Of a stretch of 64,000 nucleotides of DNA, positions 33,964 through 46,093 are shown in pieces. The notes under the pieces were generated by a model. The model worked only from the letters and a program-made list of their open reading frames with translations, was not told the origin of the DNA and searched no databases. The stretch comes from Annona cherimola (taxonomy: Eukaryota; Streptophyta; Magnoliopsida; Magnoliales; Annonaceae), in assembly GCA_030490835.1 (NCBI GenBank), contig CM059971.1, positions 75,782,224 to 75,846,223 of the forward strand, read 5' to 3'. Numbering within the stretch: the first letter of the stretch is position 1; every line of letters begins with the position of its first letter. The position numbers and the translations under genes were made by a program.

Positions 33964-35785
33964 TGTAACACCCCATTCCTAGAATTACTCAAGAACTAGT
34001 CAATGAGTACTACACAATCTAAGAAAAATTCGGCAGCATCTCCCCATAACATACAAGAGGTAATATGGAATACATGACCTGATATTCATAATATTTCAAT
34101 CTGTAACATTCAATCCTACTTATATACTTGCATCTTCATATAATAAGGACATTCATATAGAAGGAAATCATTAAATATTTTCCTTACACATCAAACAAAT
34201 ATAATAGTCATGCATATGTGCATCAACAAGGATTATAATCCAATCTGAAATACCAAATACATTATAGTTGTCAAAGCGAATCCGCCTAAATAATTGTCTA
34301 CATATATGATTTTCAAAAAGAGCACAAATCTAAAAGAACTGAAATTAACATATTGTGCTATGGTCACTCATGTTTGATCTTCAACTTGTCCCATCCTTAA
34401 GTTCCCCATCTGGCCTACGTTCTAAAAGCACAATAACAAACGATATGAGTCTAAATAGACCCAGTAAGTAGATAGTGGTTAGCACAAAGTGGAAATAAGT
34501 ATAATGATGGATACTCATATAGTGACGAAGCTCATACATATGGGTCCAATACCCACTCCCAAGATCGTAGGCATATAACCACACACACAAATTAAACAAC
34601 ACAACCAATCATCTACTCATGTCCATCAAGGGCCATGAACAACCCTATCCTCATGTCAATCAGGAGCCATGAACAACCCTTACAACCAACTATTTGAGAT
34701 AACACATCATACTTAATAGACAATGAAACATGTCGCAAACCGTGCATACAACAGCAACACAATTTAGATTCAACACATAGATCTGTCACACAAACATTTT
34801 ATCAAACACATGATAGGTGCGAAATGAAAGAACCTTCAATTCATACTCTCGATTGGGGCAAATCAATTCACGTCACATTCCAACAATATAAAAACTGCTA
34901 AGAAGTCTTTTATATCATAGAAATCGCACATTCAAAGTAAATTCCCCATGAACCATAACTGTTACGAACCCTATGCCTAATACCATGGAGTCGTCGGGAG
35001 CTACACATTCCCTCTAGCCTCACATCGCATTTAACCTAAAATTTCATCACTAAATCGAGAAGGGGCGACATCTACTTACCTTGACCTTGAATTCTCCCAA
35101 AACAGCAACCTTAGATGTGGATTGCAGAGATTAGGAGCCTCGGAGCTTCCCGGACTAGGATCTATGACCTTCAAGGAAGTTGGTATAGTTTCCCTCAAGA
35201 GAGCATGGGTGGTTCGAACTGAGTGGAAGAGAAAGTAGAAGAGGAGCGAAGAACCAGAAGAGGAGGAGAAGAAAACGCGGTCGGGCGCGAAATGGGAAAT
35301 AAAGCCCTAGAGCGCGGGCCGGTTATGTTAATAGAATACATTGAGTCGGGTCGGGGCATGGGTCGGGTCCAGTCGCAATTAGTAATTTAATTTTCCGCTC
35401 CTACAACTTAATAATTAAAAATTTCTCCGGGGGCGCTGCCCCCTTGACCCCCGCAACCTGACCGGTCAGGTCGAACCCCATACCTACTCTGCGAAGGGGA
35501 AAAATAACTATAGTGTTTAACAATGATACACTAATCATACACATTTAAATTTATACTCAGTGTGCTAAGATCATAATACATGCGTATATGCACTATATGT
35601 TTCCTAGATACTATATTCATATAAGTTATGCATCCATTAACATTATAAACTCCTGTGGCATGTTCATAAGTTATCTCATAAATAAAGAAGGGTTATAATG
35701 AAAATAAAATAAAATAAAATACCTAGTCCTTACAATGGTGCACTCTTAACACCTTTTTAGAATATGAAATATATTGGGGTGTGAT
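33964..35785. mobile_element. Probable solo LTR of a Ty3/gypsy element
   Basis: The block begins TGTAACACCCCATTCC and ends ATTGGGGTGTGATA, an imperfect inverted pair of the kind found at the ends of many plant gypsy LTRs. Inside are a GC-rich patch (35260-35480) with GGGCGCTGCCCCCTTGACCC and a TTAACCTAAAATTT region. No gag-pol frame adjoins it and there is no second copy in the window. I cannot show a convincing 5-bp target duplication, and the right end lacks a clean CA. A decayed DNA transposon is the alternative. Confidence 0.4.
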
Positions 35786-36005
35786 AGGTCATAGGTTTCG
35801 CCTTACTTAAGATGCATCAAAGGCCATTTTGATAGTGAAATTAAAATTCACTACACCTATTCAATTTAATGTAATTTTTTAAAACTAAGCTGCCAAGTTT
35901 CATAAATCAAATGTGATGCTCCCAGAACTATCGATCTTGCTCTTGTATTTAGGTGTCTTTTATTAGTTCCCAGCCCACCTCTCCTGCCATTTTCATAATT
36001 TTTTC

Positions 36006-39000
36006 CATAGTTGTCAAAAGTGTAAGGCGCATTAAGGCGCAGGGGGGTTCTGGAGCCTATGTATAAGACGCACATTCAAGGCGTGGGACTGACTGAAACA
36101 AGGCGCACCTTATATAAAATTTATCTAAAAATGCCTAAAATTAGTGAATAAGAAAATAATATTAACATTCTAAGAGTCAAATAAATGCACGCCTGTAATT
36201 ATCAACAACAAAAAAAAATTCAAACCTATCATATAACAACCATAATTCTCATTTCAACATAGTAATATGATTTTGAATGTGATTAGATTCATAGTGCATA
36301 AGAAATTCTAAGTTCTCCATTCATATAAAAAAAGTAACAACATTAAGTTGAAGTTCAAACACTCAAAATTCTAAAAAAAAGTTTTAAAACTACAAATCAT
36401 CATCATCATCAAAAAGTAGCACATCACTCCCATCATCATCAGATTTATATCCTTCAGCATCTTCTTCTTCTGAGTCTTCATCTTCTATTGCTATTGGATT
36501 CACTAAAGAAGAAGATGAAACAAATTTTGAACCTCTTGATATAGAAGCTAATCTAAGTGGACAAGTTATCTCCTCAACACTAGCAGCTCTAACCACATCA
36601 CCCCATGTTAGATAATCATCTTCAAAAACATGGTCATCTTTTGCATCGGAAGATCCTTCCATGTTTCCAACTAACCATTCATTGCTATCATCAATATCTT
36701 TCGATGTAATTGGGTTAATAGTATCACGTGACTTGTATCTCGCCTTAATCCTCTATCATACTTGATAAATATCAAGTCATTTAAACGAGCTTGCTCTAGT
36801 CTATTTCTTTTTTTACTGTGAAGCTGCAATAATATTTAAAATAATAAGAATAACTTAATATTTAATTTTTAAATACTTTGTTCTTAGTACTTACATTTTC
36901 AAATACGCTCCAATTTCTTTCACATCCACAAGAGCTACAAGTTAAACTGAGAACTTTTTAGGCAAACTTCTATAAATTTGGACTTGAAGTACCATAATAG
37001 CCCCACGAGTCAGCTGTTAAAAGTAATTTGTTAGAAATAATTTTGGATAACTCAATAAACAAGTAAATTTTAACTTATGAATGCATTATAGATATATATA
37101 TATATATATATAAGTACTTGGTGCGTTAGTAGTTCTATGCCTTATAGTCATGCTCATCCCGAAAAGACCTCAGCTTTCTTATATAATGTCAACTCATCTA
37201 AAATTTTATCTTGAACAATTGAATCATGTACAAATCTTGAAATATACATATATAAACCCGTCACCACCCTTTCATCGGATTTAATTTCGAGATTTGAATA
37301 GAAGTATTCTGGATTCAAAAATTATCCAGTTGCATGCAATGGGCAATGAAGTTGAACATTCCACCTCCGATCAATAATAGTGAAGATATCTTTATATTTA
37401 TCTTCATTATCTTGGAAAGACTTTGCAGCTGCAGCTTTAGCCCTCTCCATTGTCTCATAAATATATCCCATTGGAGGCTTCCTCTCCCCATCTATTAACC
37501 ATAAGACTTGAATAAGAGGACCTGCAACCTTCAATGAACGCACAACATGATTCCAAAAAAGACTCATAACAATTTGTGTAATCTTTTTTCCTTATAGATC
37601 CCTTGCCCATTTACTTTTGGTCCATTTTTCTGAAGTAAACATTTTTCTCAAATTATTCTTTTGGTGGTGAATACTTGAAAGTGTGATGAAAGCAGTTGCA
37701 AATCTTATCTTTGTTGGCCGAAGCAACTCTTTTTGCCCTTTGAATCTTCTCATCAAATTCAATACACTTGAATGGTTATATATATAACCACTTAATGTGA
37801 CTGCATTCTTCATTGTTGTATGAAATTCTTTTATCTTCCAAATATCCTCCAACATTAGATCTATGCAATGAGCATCACATGGCGTCTAATATAAATGAGG
37901 ATATTTGGCCTCCGACAACCTTCCTAAACACATTAATTCAAAACATACTTTGGGAAAAATATTAAAATAATTATCAAAATAGCACAAAAATAAATTTAAA
38001 TAAGAAATTATGTTTTACCTGCCATCACATTGTTAGATGCATTATTTGTGACGACTTGAATTACATTTTCTTCTCCAATTTTTTCCACAAATTTATTTAT
38101 TAACTCAAACATCTTTTGACCGATCTTTGAATAGGACAAGGCATCTACAGATTATATAAACATTGACCCCTTAGGACAATTCACTAAAAAATTAATTAGA
38201 GTTTTTTTCTTTTTTATCTATCCACCCATCTATCATAACGCAAAATCCATTTCTAGCCCATTCTACCTTGTAATCTTTCATTAAGTTATTTGTGATATCC
38301 AACTCCTTATTTAAAAAAGTGACCCTAGCTTCATGATAGGAAGGGGGCTTCATTCCATGGCCAAATTGCCCAATTGCTTCGACAACCGCAACAAAACTAT
38401 CATATTTGATTGCATTAAAAGGAATACCTGTATCATACATCTATCTGCAAAACTGCTTGCATGCATGCTCCCTTGCCTCTTTCTTATATGCATCATTGAT
38501 GGTAGTTTGCTTGCCCTTTTTTGCCTTCCTTATCTCCACTTCTTTCTCTGGATCTGGTGTGCGAATGTGTCCATGGCCCTTTTTGTTTTGGCCTCTTTGA
38601 AGGTAATGACGATGTTTTGCTGCCGACACTAGATGATGCTACTCTTTTGCTACTTATTTCAAAGAAAGCAACTTCTTCTTCCTCTTCTCCAAATTCATAT
38701 GAATCAAAATTAGGAACTAAATTTATTTGTTCTTTTTCTTCATTCTTTCTCATCATGTACTCCTTCAATTCCTCTCTCATATGATTTGGGCATTTTTCGC
38801 AAGTCACAGCAGTGGCGACGGCGATGGAAGAAGAAGAAGAAGAATACAGCAGTGGCAACAGCGACGGAAGAAGAATCAGTAGTAGCAGTTGGCCAACGAC
38901 AGAAGAAGAAGCTTAAACGACAGACGTCGACGGCAGTTTGCAGCCCGAAATGGCGGATCGACAACGGCAGAAGCAGCTGCAGTGGCTGATGGCAGAAGAT

Positions 39001-39288
39001 CTTTCTTCTCCGGCAGCAGCAACAGCGACTGATTGTAGCTTCGATCGATAGAAATGGCATTTTTCCCACTCCCTTTTTCATTTTTCGCCCCTATCCCCCT
39101 TTCGTCGACCAGCCCTAAATCGATGGCTTTTTAATTTTTTATATTTAAGCATTTTTAATTTTATTTACTAAAAATTGATTTCCTCCCGCAGTCCCACTTT
39201 CGCCCACGAGCGGCGCATGAGAAGCCCACAGGCGCGCGTGCACGTTTTGTGCCTATGAGCTCGCCCAAGCGTGCCTTTGTCAACTATG
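36006..39288 (-). mobile_element. Complete but defective hAT transposon
   Basis: A 3,283-bp element. The terminal inverted repeats are CATAGTTGTCAAAAGTG (left) and CATAGTTGACAAAGGCA (right, reverse complement), matching at 13 of 17. The flanks are ATTTTTTC (35998-36005) and ATTTTTCC (39289-39296), 7 of 8 matching, which fits the 8-bp hAT duplication. Subterminal AAGGCGC motifs are repeated at the left end, and GCGC-rich sequence lies at the right. A decayed transposase gene fills the minus strand. It abuts the C-terminal end of the L1 relic, so it may have inserted into that LINE. Confidence 0.85.
36390..38858 (-). pseudogene. hAT transposase (DUF659/hATC type), inactive
   Basis: Read on the minus strand, recognisable pieces appear in family order. 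First is an acidic, serine-rich N-terminal part with a CEKCP motif (38493-38858), probably the remnant of a BED-type finger. Then come the DUF659 start with YDTGIPFNA and a DGW motif holding the first catalytic acid (38192-38440), a VVTNNASNN block near 38030-38065, and a TPCDAHCIDLMLED block (about 37840-37895). KQKNNLRKMFTSE-type sequence follows (37592-37855), then MGYIYE (37322-37567) and the hATC dimerisation block with GCERNWSVF (36900-37010). A KKRNRLEQARLNDL block (about 36755-36820) and a D/E-rich tail end it. Defects seen: catalytic DN is NN, there are in-frame stops at 36958-36960, 36970-36972 and before TPCDAHC, and frameshifts. It could bind DNA only if repaired, so I call it a dead relic. 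Confidence 0.9.
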
Positions 39289-39299
39289 ATTTTTCCTCT

Positions 39300-42200
39300 G
39301 TTCCATCCACCTCCATTTTGTGTTAAGAACGTGCTTTCCCTTTCATCCTCTAAATAGGCACCAGGTAGGGGACCTGCTTTCATTTTTTTTTCTTTTTACC
39401 CAAAGATCCTTGGAAAACCCGATTCTGCTGCCATCCCCAACTACCCATCTTCCTCCAGCTTTGATGGCATCTCTAGCATTGAGAATACACTTCCAGGTAT
39501 ATGAGTCAGTGTTTTTCAATTTGCATTCCTAGAAATCATTTTGGCGATAGTATTTTGCCATAGCACCTTGCCGCATGGTGAGTCTATTCTTGTAGCAAGT
39601 TGCCAAGCCTGTTTGGTTAACATTGCAAGATTAAGGGCTTGTAAATCTCTAAATCCCATGCTTCCATATGAAACTAAAGAAGGACTAAATTTAAAATTGA
39701 ATAGGTGGGTAGATGCTTTAGAATCTAATGGTTTTAAAATTAGTCGCACAAAAACTGAATATATGAAATGCAAATTTAATAATAGTGAGAACCCGGATGA
39801 GGAACCAATCAAGATTTTAGATCAAGCAGTAACAAGAACTAATCACTTTCGGTACTTAGGATCAATAGTTCAAGAGAACGGGGAAATCGAGAAAGATATA
39901 ATAAATAGAATTCAAGCAGGATGGAAGAAATGGAGAAGTGCGTCAGGAATTTTATGTGATTGTCGTGTTCCAATCAAACTAAAAGAAAAATTTTATAAGA
40001 CTACAATTAGACCTACTATGCTTTATGGGGCAGAATGTTGGGCAATTAAATAGCAACATATACAAAAAATGAGCGTAGCGGAAATGAGAATGTTAAGGTG
40101 GATGAGTGGTAAAACAAGAAAAGATAAAATTAGGAATGAAGTAATTCGAGAAAACTTAAAAGCGAGACCAATTTATGATAAAATGAGAGAAATAGATTAA
40201 GATGGTTTGGTCATGTTAAAAGGAGGCCTGAAGTAGCACCGGTTAGGAAAACAGAGTCTATCCAAGTAGAAGGTGATAGGAGAATGAGAGGAAAACCCAA
40301 AAAAACATGGATGGAAGTAATTAAACAAGATTTAAAAATATTACAAATTAAAGAAAATTTAGTCTTAAATCGCCAAGAATGACGTAACAAAATCCATGCA
40401 GCCAACTCCACATAGGTGGGAAATGGCTTATGATGATGATGATATGTTTCTCAGGGTAATCCAACTAATTTTCCTTCTCTCGTTGTTGTCTCCCCGCCAA
40501 AATTTGCTCAACATACCGTCCATTTCTTTACATAGATTTTTTAGGAGGAGGAACAAGCTCATAGTATAACATGGTATGGATTGAACAACTGCTTTGGTTA
40601 GAACTTCCTTTCCTCTCATTGATAGGAGCTTTTCCTTCTAACCTTGAATTTTTCGTCACATACATTCTTTTAAGTGCTTGAGGACATGCATTTTGGATCT
40701 TCCGAGCCATGCAGGAAGCCCCAGATAATTCTTTATCATCTGCCCCATTGATCTTAGTAACCTCTCAACCTCATATTTGCTATTTTCCTTTGTGTTTGAG
40801 CTAAAAAATAAGGTTGTCTTCTCCAAGTTCACCAACTGCCCTAAGAATTCACTATACTCATTAAGAACTCAAAGCAGGCAATTGATTTCCTTTTGGCAAG
40901 CTCTAGCAAAGATTAAGGCATTATCAGCGAAGAAGAGGTGTGATATCAATGGTCCTTTTGGACAGACCCTTAAGCTACTTAACTGTTTGGTGAGAATTTT
41001 TTTAGCAATTGGTTGAGATAGTCCTTTAGCACAAATTAAAAACAAATATGGGGACATGGGATCTCTCTGCCTTAATCCTCTGCTGGGAGTGAAAGATTCA
41101 AATAAGAAACCATTTACATTTATCCTGTATCAGACAAAGCACAGACATTTTCTTATTTAGCTTATCCATAGTTCGCTAAAATTCATTCTTCTCATCAGTT
41201 CAAATAAGTATCGCTATTCTACTCTATCGTAGGCTTTTGACATATCCCCCTTTACTGCTACATCCTCTCTTTCATCTCTTTTCTGCCTCGCAAGTGGCGG
41301 AAAGCCTCATAGGCAATCAACATGTTGTTAGTAAATGGACGACCTAGTACAAATGCACATTGCTTATCACCAATAATTTTCTTAGGCATGTCTTTAGCCT
41401 ATTTGCCAACACTTTTGTAATAATTTTGTAAGCTACATTACAAAGACTTTTTTGGAATGAGGACAATTGTGGCTGAATTTAGCTCTTGAAGGAATTTCCC
41501 CTGTCCATTTGTGTTGCTCACCAAAAAAGCCTTGCACATTTCAAATACATCCTTTCCCATCGTGGCCCAATGCTTTTGATAGGAACCTGCCAACATACCA
41601 TGGGGGCCCGAGGCCTTTAGTGAGTGTATGGCTTTAACCTCTTCCATGACATCACTTGAGCTTAGCTTTTTGTCAAGATACTATCTACTTTCCTTTAATA
41701 TTTTCTTATCAAAACTTGCTGAAAAAGATGTTGGGTTTTTAGGGTTGGAGCATGAGAAAACATCTTTGAAATGTGCAAGCACTAACTCCCTCAATGCCCT
41801 ACCCGTCTACTTGAATGATCTTGGATGCTGTCTATGTAATTTCTCCTCATTCTGTTGGAGGCTACTCTGTGAAAGAAATCCAAATTCTTGTCCCCAAGTT
41901 TTAACCATTGGGCCCTGGATCTCTGTTTCCAGATTATCTCCTCGTCTTCCAGCAAGGCATTAATCTTAGTTTCTGTTTCCACTAGTTTATTCCTTTGGTC
42001 TGATGGCGCTTCTGATTTTCGCCTTTGAAGTTCTTCTTGTTCCCTCTGGATGGCTTTCGTTATGTTCCCTTTCTTCTTTCTGCTCCACCCTAACAATTGT
42101 TGTTCGTATTTTCTGATTTTCCTGCATATGGATTCAAGCATTGGTGTCCCATGCTATTGGCCCTCGTTCCATGCTTTTTCAAACACTTGGTGGGCTTTGA

Positions 42201-42960
42201 CGTCCCTGGCCCAGTAGAGTTCGTATTTGAAAGCTCTCTTAGGTTTGTTCCTTTCATTTCTCGTATCCATTGTTAGCCTGAGTGGACAGTGATCTAATGA
42301 GGCAATACTTAAATAATACTCTTTTGCAAAAGGAAAAAGATCTGACCAGTTTGAGTTTGCTACTCCTCGATCCAGCCTTGCTTCAACATGTTCAGCCCCC
42401 TTCTTTTGTTGCTCCAAGTTCTATCGGGTCTCGCAAAACCAAGTTCATAGAGTCTACATGTATCTAGTGCCTCCTTGAATTTGGTCATTTGATTCTCTAG
42501 TCTTGCTCTCCTACTTGTCACTTCTGATATCCTAAGAACCTCATTCTAGTCATCCATAGTCAGCGATGGAATATCAAATTGATTATTTAAATGGTAAAGC
42601 ACAGACTATGATTCTTCCCTTCTGCTTGCCTATGGGTTTCATTGAAACCTGTAAATCTCCACCATACTGCTTGCGTCAATGTGGTTTCTTGAGTAGCTAT
42701 TGACCACCACACTCCATTCTTCTTGCCATAACAATGCCAAGCCGCCTTTTCTTCTGCTGCAACTGACCGATAGGCAGTTCTTAAAGTTCAGTTTTCTCTT
42801 CACTCTCTCCATTTTATTATTGGTCTTCTTTGTTTCACTAAGGAAGACCATGTGGTGGACTTCTTTCCTAATCAAAATTTGAAGATTTCAAATTGCTAGT
42901 GGGTTCCCAAGCCCACGACAATTTCAAGCCACAATTGCTATCTATTCCTGGTGGGGCTGA
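39300..42960 (-). pseudogene. L1 ORF2: endonuclease, reverse transcriptase, C-terminal region
   Basis: The endonuclease opens with NCRGLGNP (42901-42922), then a VFLSETK motif and GGLALLW (42639-42875). The linker EEIIWKQRSRAQWLKLGDKN, found in all plant L1 proteins, lies at 41791-42141. The reverse transcriptase has LKASGPHGM and a VLIPKKS block (41438-41647), SPYLFLICAKGLS, then FFADN (40869-41057). The second aspartate of the FADD active site is changed to N at about 40919-40930. The C-terminal region has GKEVLTKAVVQSIP and RRKISWITL (40428-40619). Beyond the RTE insertion it resumes with GSMGFRDLQALNLAMLTKQAW (39541-39665) and WVVGDGSRIGFSKDLWV (about 39405-39465). It is inactive. Confidence 0.88.
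39671..40441 (+). mobile_element. 5'-truncated RTE-type LINE inserted in the L1 relic
   Basis: The plus strand encodes the C-terminal part of a plant RTE-type reverse transcriptase. It has GFKISRTKTEYMKC, then FRYLGSIVQENGEIE, IQAGWKKWRSASG and RPTMLYGAECWAIK. An in-frame TAG at 40051-40053 sits where the family has a basic residue. The frame resumes with [16 protein letters not shown], then shifts before [12 protein letters not shown] (about 40195-40230). The 3' end is GGAAATGGCTTATGATGATG, the short-repeat tail typical of plant RTE elements. ATATG flanks both sides (39666-39670 and 40442-40446), a plausible short target duplication. It is non-functional and younger than the L1 around it. 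Confidence 0.85.
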
Positions 42961-42964
42961 GGAA

Positions 42965-44510
42965 TTACCTCAGCCTTCACCTTGTCCTCCAAGATGCTTT
43001 TGGTCCATTTATGCTCCTCCTGAGTCTCTTTGCTTCATTGCAATAGCTTATTGGTGCCATCTGTTCTTTTCTTTTCTGGGTTACTGATACCTCCATCTTA
43101 TTTACCTCCTTAACTTTCACTCCCTTTGTGTTCTTCTCTACTCTTTTCCAAGTCTTCATTTGTTTCCCATTACTCTCCACTCTTTTTTCTAAATGAGAAA
43201 ACTCCTCTCCACTGAACATTACCACCAGTTCCTTCCTCATATACCCCATTTTCTCCTTTAGCTCAGACCTCCCCCCAAAACTTCCATCTCCGCATAATCT
43301 TCTTTTGCCTTTTGATTCACATTCTTTCCCTTCTCTTTCTCTTTTTTCTCTTCGCCCTATTGAGACCTCACATTCATAGCCCATTCAATCCCCTCGTTCA
43401 ACTTCCTACCTTTTCTAGGATGCTCAGCCCCTTTACTCCTCCTTCCCACCTGTCGTTCCCTTCCCTGCTTCTCCTTTATGCCATTCCACTTTCTTCTCAC
43501 CATCTTCTCTATTGCCTTCCTTATTCTCTCCCATTCCCATTGATTCCTCTTATTTGGGCACCTCTTCCTCTTTGTGTCTTTCCATTTCTATTCCCTCCTC
43601 ATCCTTCTCCTTAAGTTTAATAGCATGGAGGGCTAGCGGGTTCTCATTTTCTTTCCCCTTATCTGGCTTAACATGACTACCTGAGCTATACTTTGGTCTC
43701 CTAGCTTCTTCCTCATCATTTGCTTTCCTCCCCATTCATACCTCGACCCCCTATTCCTCCTTTTCCAATTATTCTCAACTTCCCCCAGTACTACCCTTCT
43801 TCCTTCTGGTTTCCTCTATTCTCTCCCTTCCTGTACTTCCGCTTCTGTCTTTAGTTCCCCCCTTCTTTTCCATGTCAATCAGATGTTCTATGGTGCCTTG
43901 TTTCCGCTATATAGGTTTTTGAAAATACTCTATTCCTAGCTCATCTTTCACTTTTGAGCCCCATCACCTTAAATCCTACTATAAGATTACAGCTATATGG
44001 GAGATTTGCCTCATTCATTTCTTGCTCTTCCTTATACTCCCACACCCTTTAAAGCCATGCCCCACTCTTCCACATACATAGCAGAACAAGGGCAGCCTAT
44101 CATATTGAAATGAGAGCCGTCATTTTGCAGAGTTCCCACACTTTATAAATAAACCTCTTCGGATTGGATCTCTAATGTCGATCTTGACTCGGATCCTTAC
44201 TCTTGATGCATCTGGCTAGACGTCGTAGCACCTCTCAAAGGATTTTCCCACCATCTCCCCTGGATGTGCCCCATCGACTAGAAAAGGTAGCTCTCTTATC
44301 ACCAGCCACATTGGTGAAGCATACAGGTCTACCTCCTCTAGTCTTAGAGACTACTTCAGTTTCTTTGTCAGGACCAACTTGCGATCATATAGCCATGGTC
44401 TTCCTAAGAAGATCATATAGCCATGGTTTTCGGAACACCCTGTATATCGCATGTAAGGCAAAGGTGCGATATGTCAATCCTGATCGTCCCTTTAAAAGAC
44501 ACTACTAGAA
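42965..44510 (-). pseudogene. L1 ORF1-like region (DUF4283, CCHC knuckle)
   Basis: Read on the minus strand, the pieces are VFRKPWLYD (near 44395-44440), EEVDLYASPMWLVIRELPF (about 44290-44350), RIRVKIDIRDPIRRGLFIK (about 44135-44195) and the zinc knuckle CYVCGRVGHGFKGC (44042-44083), which fits C-x2-C-x4-H-x4-C. This is the RNA-binding N-terminal protein of plant L1 elements. The following 1 kb is lysine/glutamate-rich and low in complexity. Frames are broken, so no full-length product is possible. Confidence 0.8.
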
Positions 44511-44699
44511 CTGTTGGATGTCGCCGCATGACCGGTTGCTAATTTTAGCTCCTCTGATCTGCATTTAATGCATGCATTAAGGAATGTGTTGCTGCTTGTG
44601 AGGAGAGAGAAATTCTACTCTCTCCATCTATGAGCTACCTGAAAAATTCAAGAGGCAAGGCTAGCTCGTAAGAAGAAAGCACAAGACAGCTGAAAGAGA

Positions 44700-46085
44700 T
44701 AGGGGTGCAACTTGGTACTGGGTCGGTTCGAACCCGCCCGACCTGACCCAGTATCAAAACCAAAAATGGGTTTTATTGTTAAGATTTTTTCCAAAATAGA
44801 CCCGGTTTCAACCCGATCCGTAGAAATCCGAAACCAAAACCGGGTTCGCACCAACCCGGTATCAAAACCCGACCCGGTCCGAGCCCGGTGTAGTTTATAT
44901 AATTTTTTTATCAATTATACATTTTTTGTAGTATTAATATATATATACATGTTTTAGGCATTACTAACTCTAATTCAGACAAATCACCTCTTTCTTCATT
45001 ACCAAAGCATGCTTGAGGTAACTTAATTTCTAGGATGATTTTTTATGATTATTATCTTCTTATTGTTAGCAGTTGCATGCATTTTTTTCGTCTAGGTTGA
45101 TGCATATTATTTTCAAATATGTAAATCGAGGAGGAAGAACTTGACATTAGAAATGCAGATAAAAATCAAGGGAGAAATTACTTGGAAGTCTTCGAATAGT
45201 TTTTTAGTTTTTTTGGAAACTTTGGAGACATGAACTCATTTGAAATTTGAGTTTGTTTAAAAGTAGATGTAAACTTATTTAAATTTGAGATTTGTTTATA
45301 TTGTCATTTTAAATTTGGATTGCACTTAAATTAGATTGGAATGTTGAACCATTATGCTTAATGTATTTAGATTTAGTTACTTTGAATAACTGTTATGTGG
45401 ATTATATTTGAATTTGAGTCGGCATGATAAATCTATTTCATATCATGCTTTCTATTAGTATGAGAAATCTGTTAGTTTGAATTTCATATTGTAGTATAAA
45501 TTTGATTCATATTTTAAGTTTATTGGTATGACAAGTGGTCAATTTTTACTTTAGCAATTTTTACTTTAGTATAATAAATATTCAGTTTGAATTCAATTTC
45601 AGCAATTTGTACAATAATGTTTAGTTTCAACTACAAAGTTGGTATGATATGTTCATTTTCTATTTGGTATACTTGAGTCATTTCCATTAGCTATTAAATA
45701 GAAATGACCAACTAGTCATAAAACTAACTAATTTGTCATTTATTTGTGTCTATAGGGTGCTGAAAAATTGCTTGCAGAGTTCATTCAAAGAATATTGCAG
45801 AATTCTTTGAAAGTATGTTGCAGAATTCAGCGTGAGGCTTGACTTCATAAACACATGTATGTATATTCCAATAATTTTCTTTTAGATTACAACTAAATTT
45901 GGAAAAAAATAGTTTATTGGTAACCCGAATTCTAACCCGAAACCAAACCAAAACCAATGCGAACTCGACCCGAACCTGGTCCGAACCCGAATTAAATTCT
46001 TAGGGTTTGGGTTTACTCCAACCCGGTTGGCTTAGGGTTTGGGTTCACTCCAACCCGGTATAACCCGACCCGAGTTGCACCCCTA
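44700..46085. mobile_element. Non-autonomous hAT element with perfect 8-bp TSD
   Basis: A 1,386-bp element with ends TAGGGGTGCAACTTGG and (reverse complement) TAGGGGTGCAACTCGG. It is flanked by GAAAGAGA at 44692-44699 and 46086-46093. The subterminal blocks rich in AACCCGG/ACCCGAC match those of 26037-27036. The interior shares ATGTTGAACCATTATGCTTA and GAAAAATTGCTTGCAGAGTT with that copy. The interior encodes no transposase. The extra segment (about 44945-45330), absent from the 1,000-bp copy, suggests that one arose from the other by internal deletion. Confidence 0.92.
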
Positions 46086-46093
46086 GAAAGAGA

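Larger units (their letters stand above)
39297..44510 (-). mobile_element. L1-type LINE relic, interrupted by an RTE insertion
   Basis: The minus strand carries, from high to low coordinates, an ORF1-like region (DUF4283 and zinc knuckle), an endonuclease, a reverse transcriptase and the plant L1 C-terminal region. All are broken by stops and frameshifts. The order is the standard one for plant L1 elements. The element continues at least to the hAT boundary at 39297, and its true 3' end and tail are not seen. A plus-strand RTE fragment (39671-40441) splits the region after reverse transcriptase. A 17-bp motif, GATCATATAGCCATGGT, occurs twice within 30 bp near 44382 and 44411, a local tandem duplication. 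Confidence 0.85.

Noticed and set aside
39541..39670. First 43 codons of the 170-codon plus-strand frame containing the RTE fragment
   Set aside because: This part is antisense to the L1 C-terminal region. The RTE similarity begins only after the ATATG repeat at 39666-39670.
41628..43614. Plus-strand frames of 60-111 codons across the LINE
   Set aside because: They are antisense shadows of the minus-strand L1 ORF1 and ORF2 remnants.
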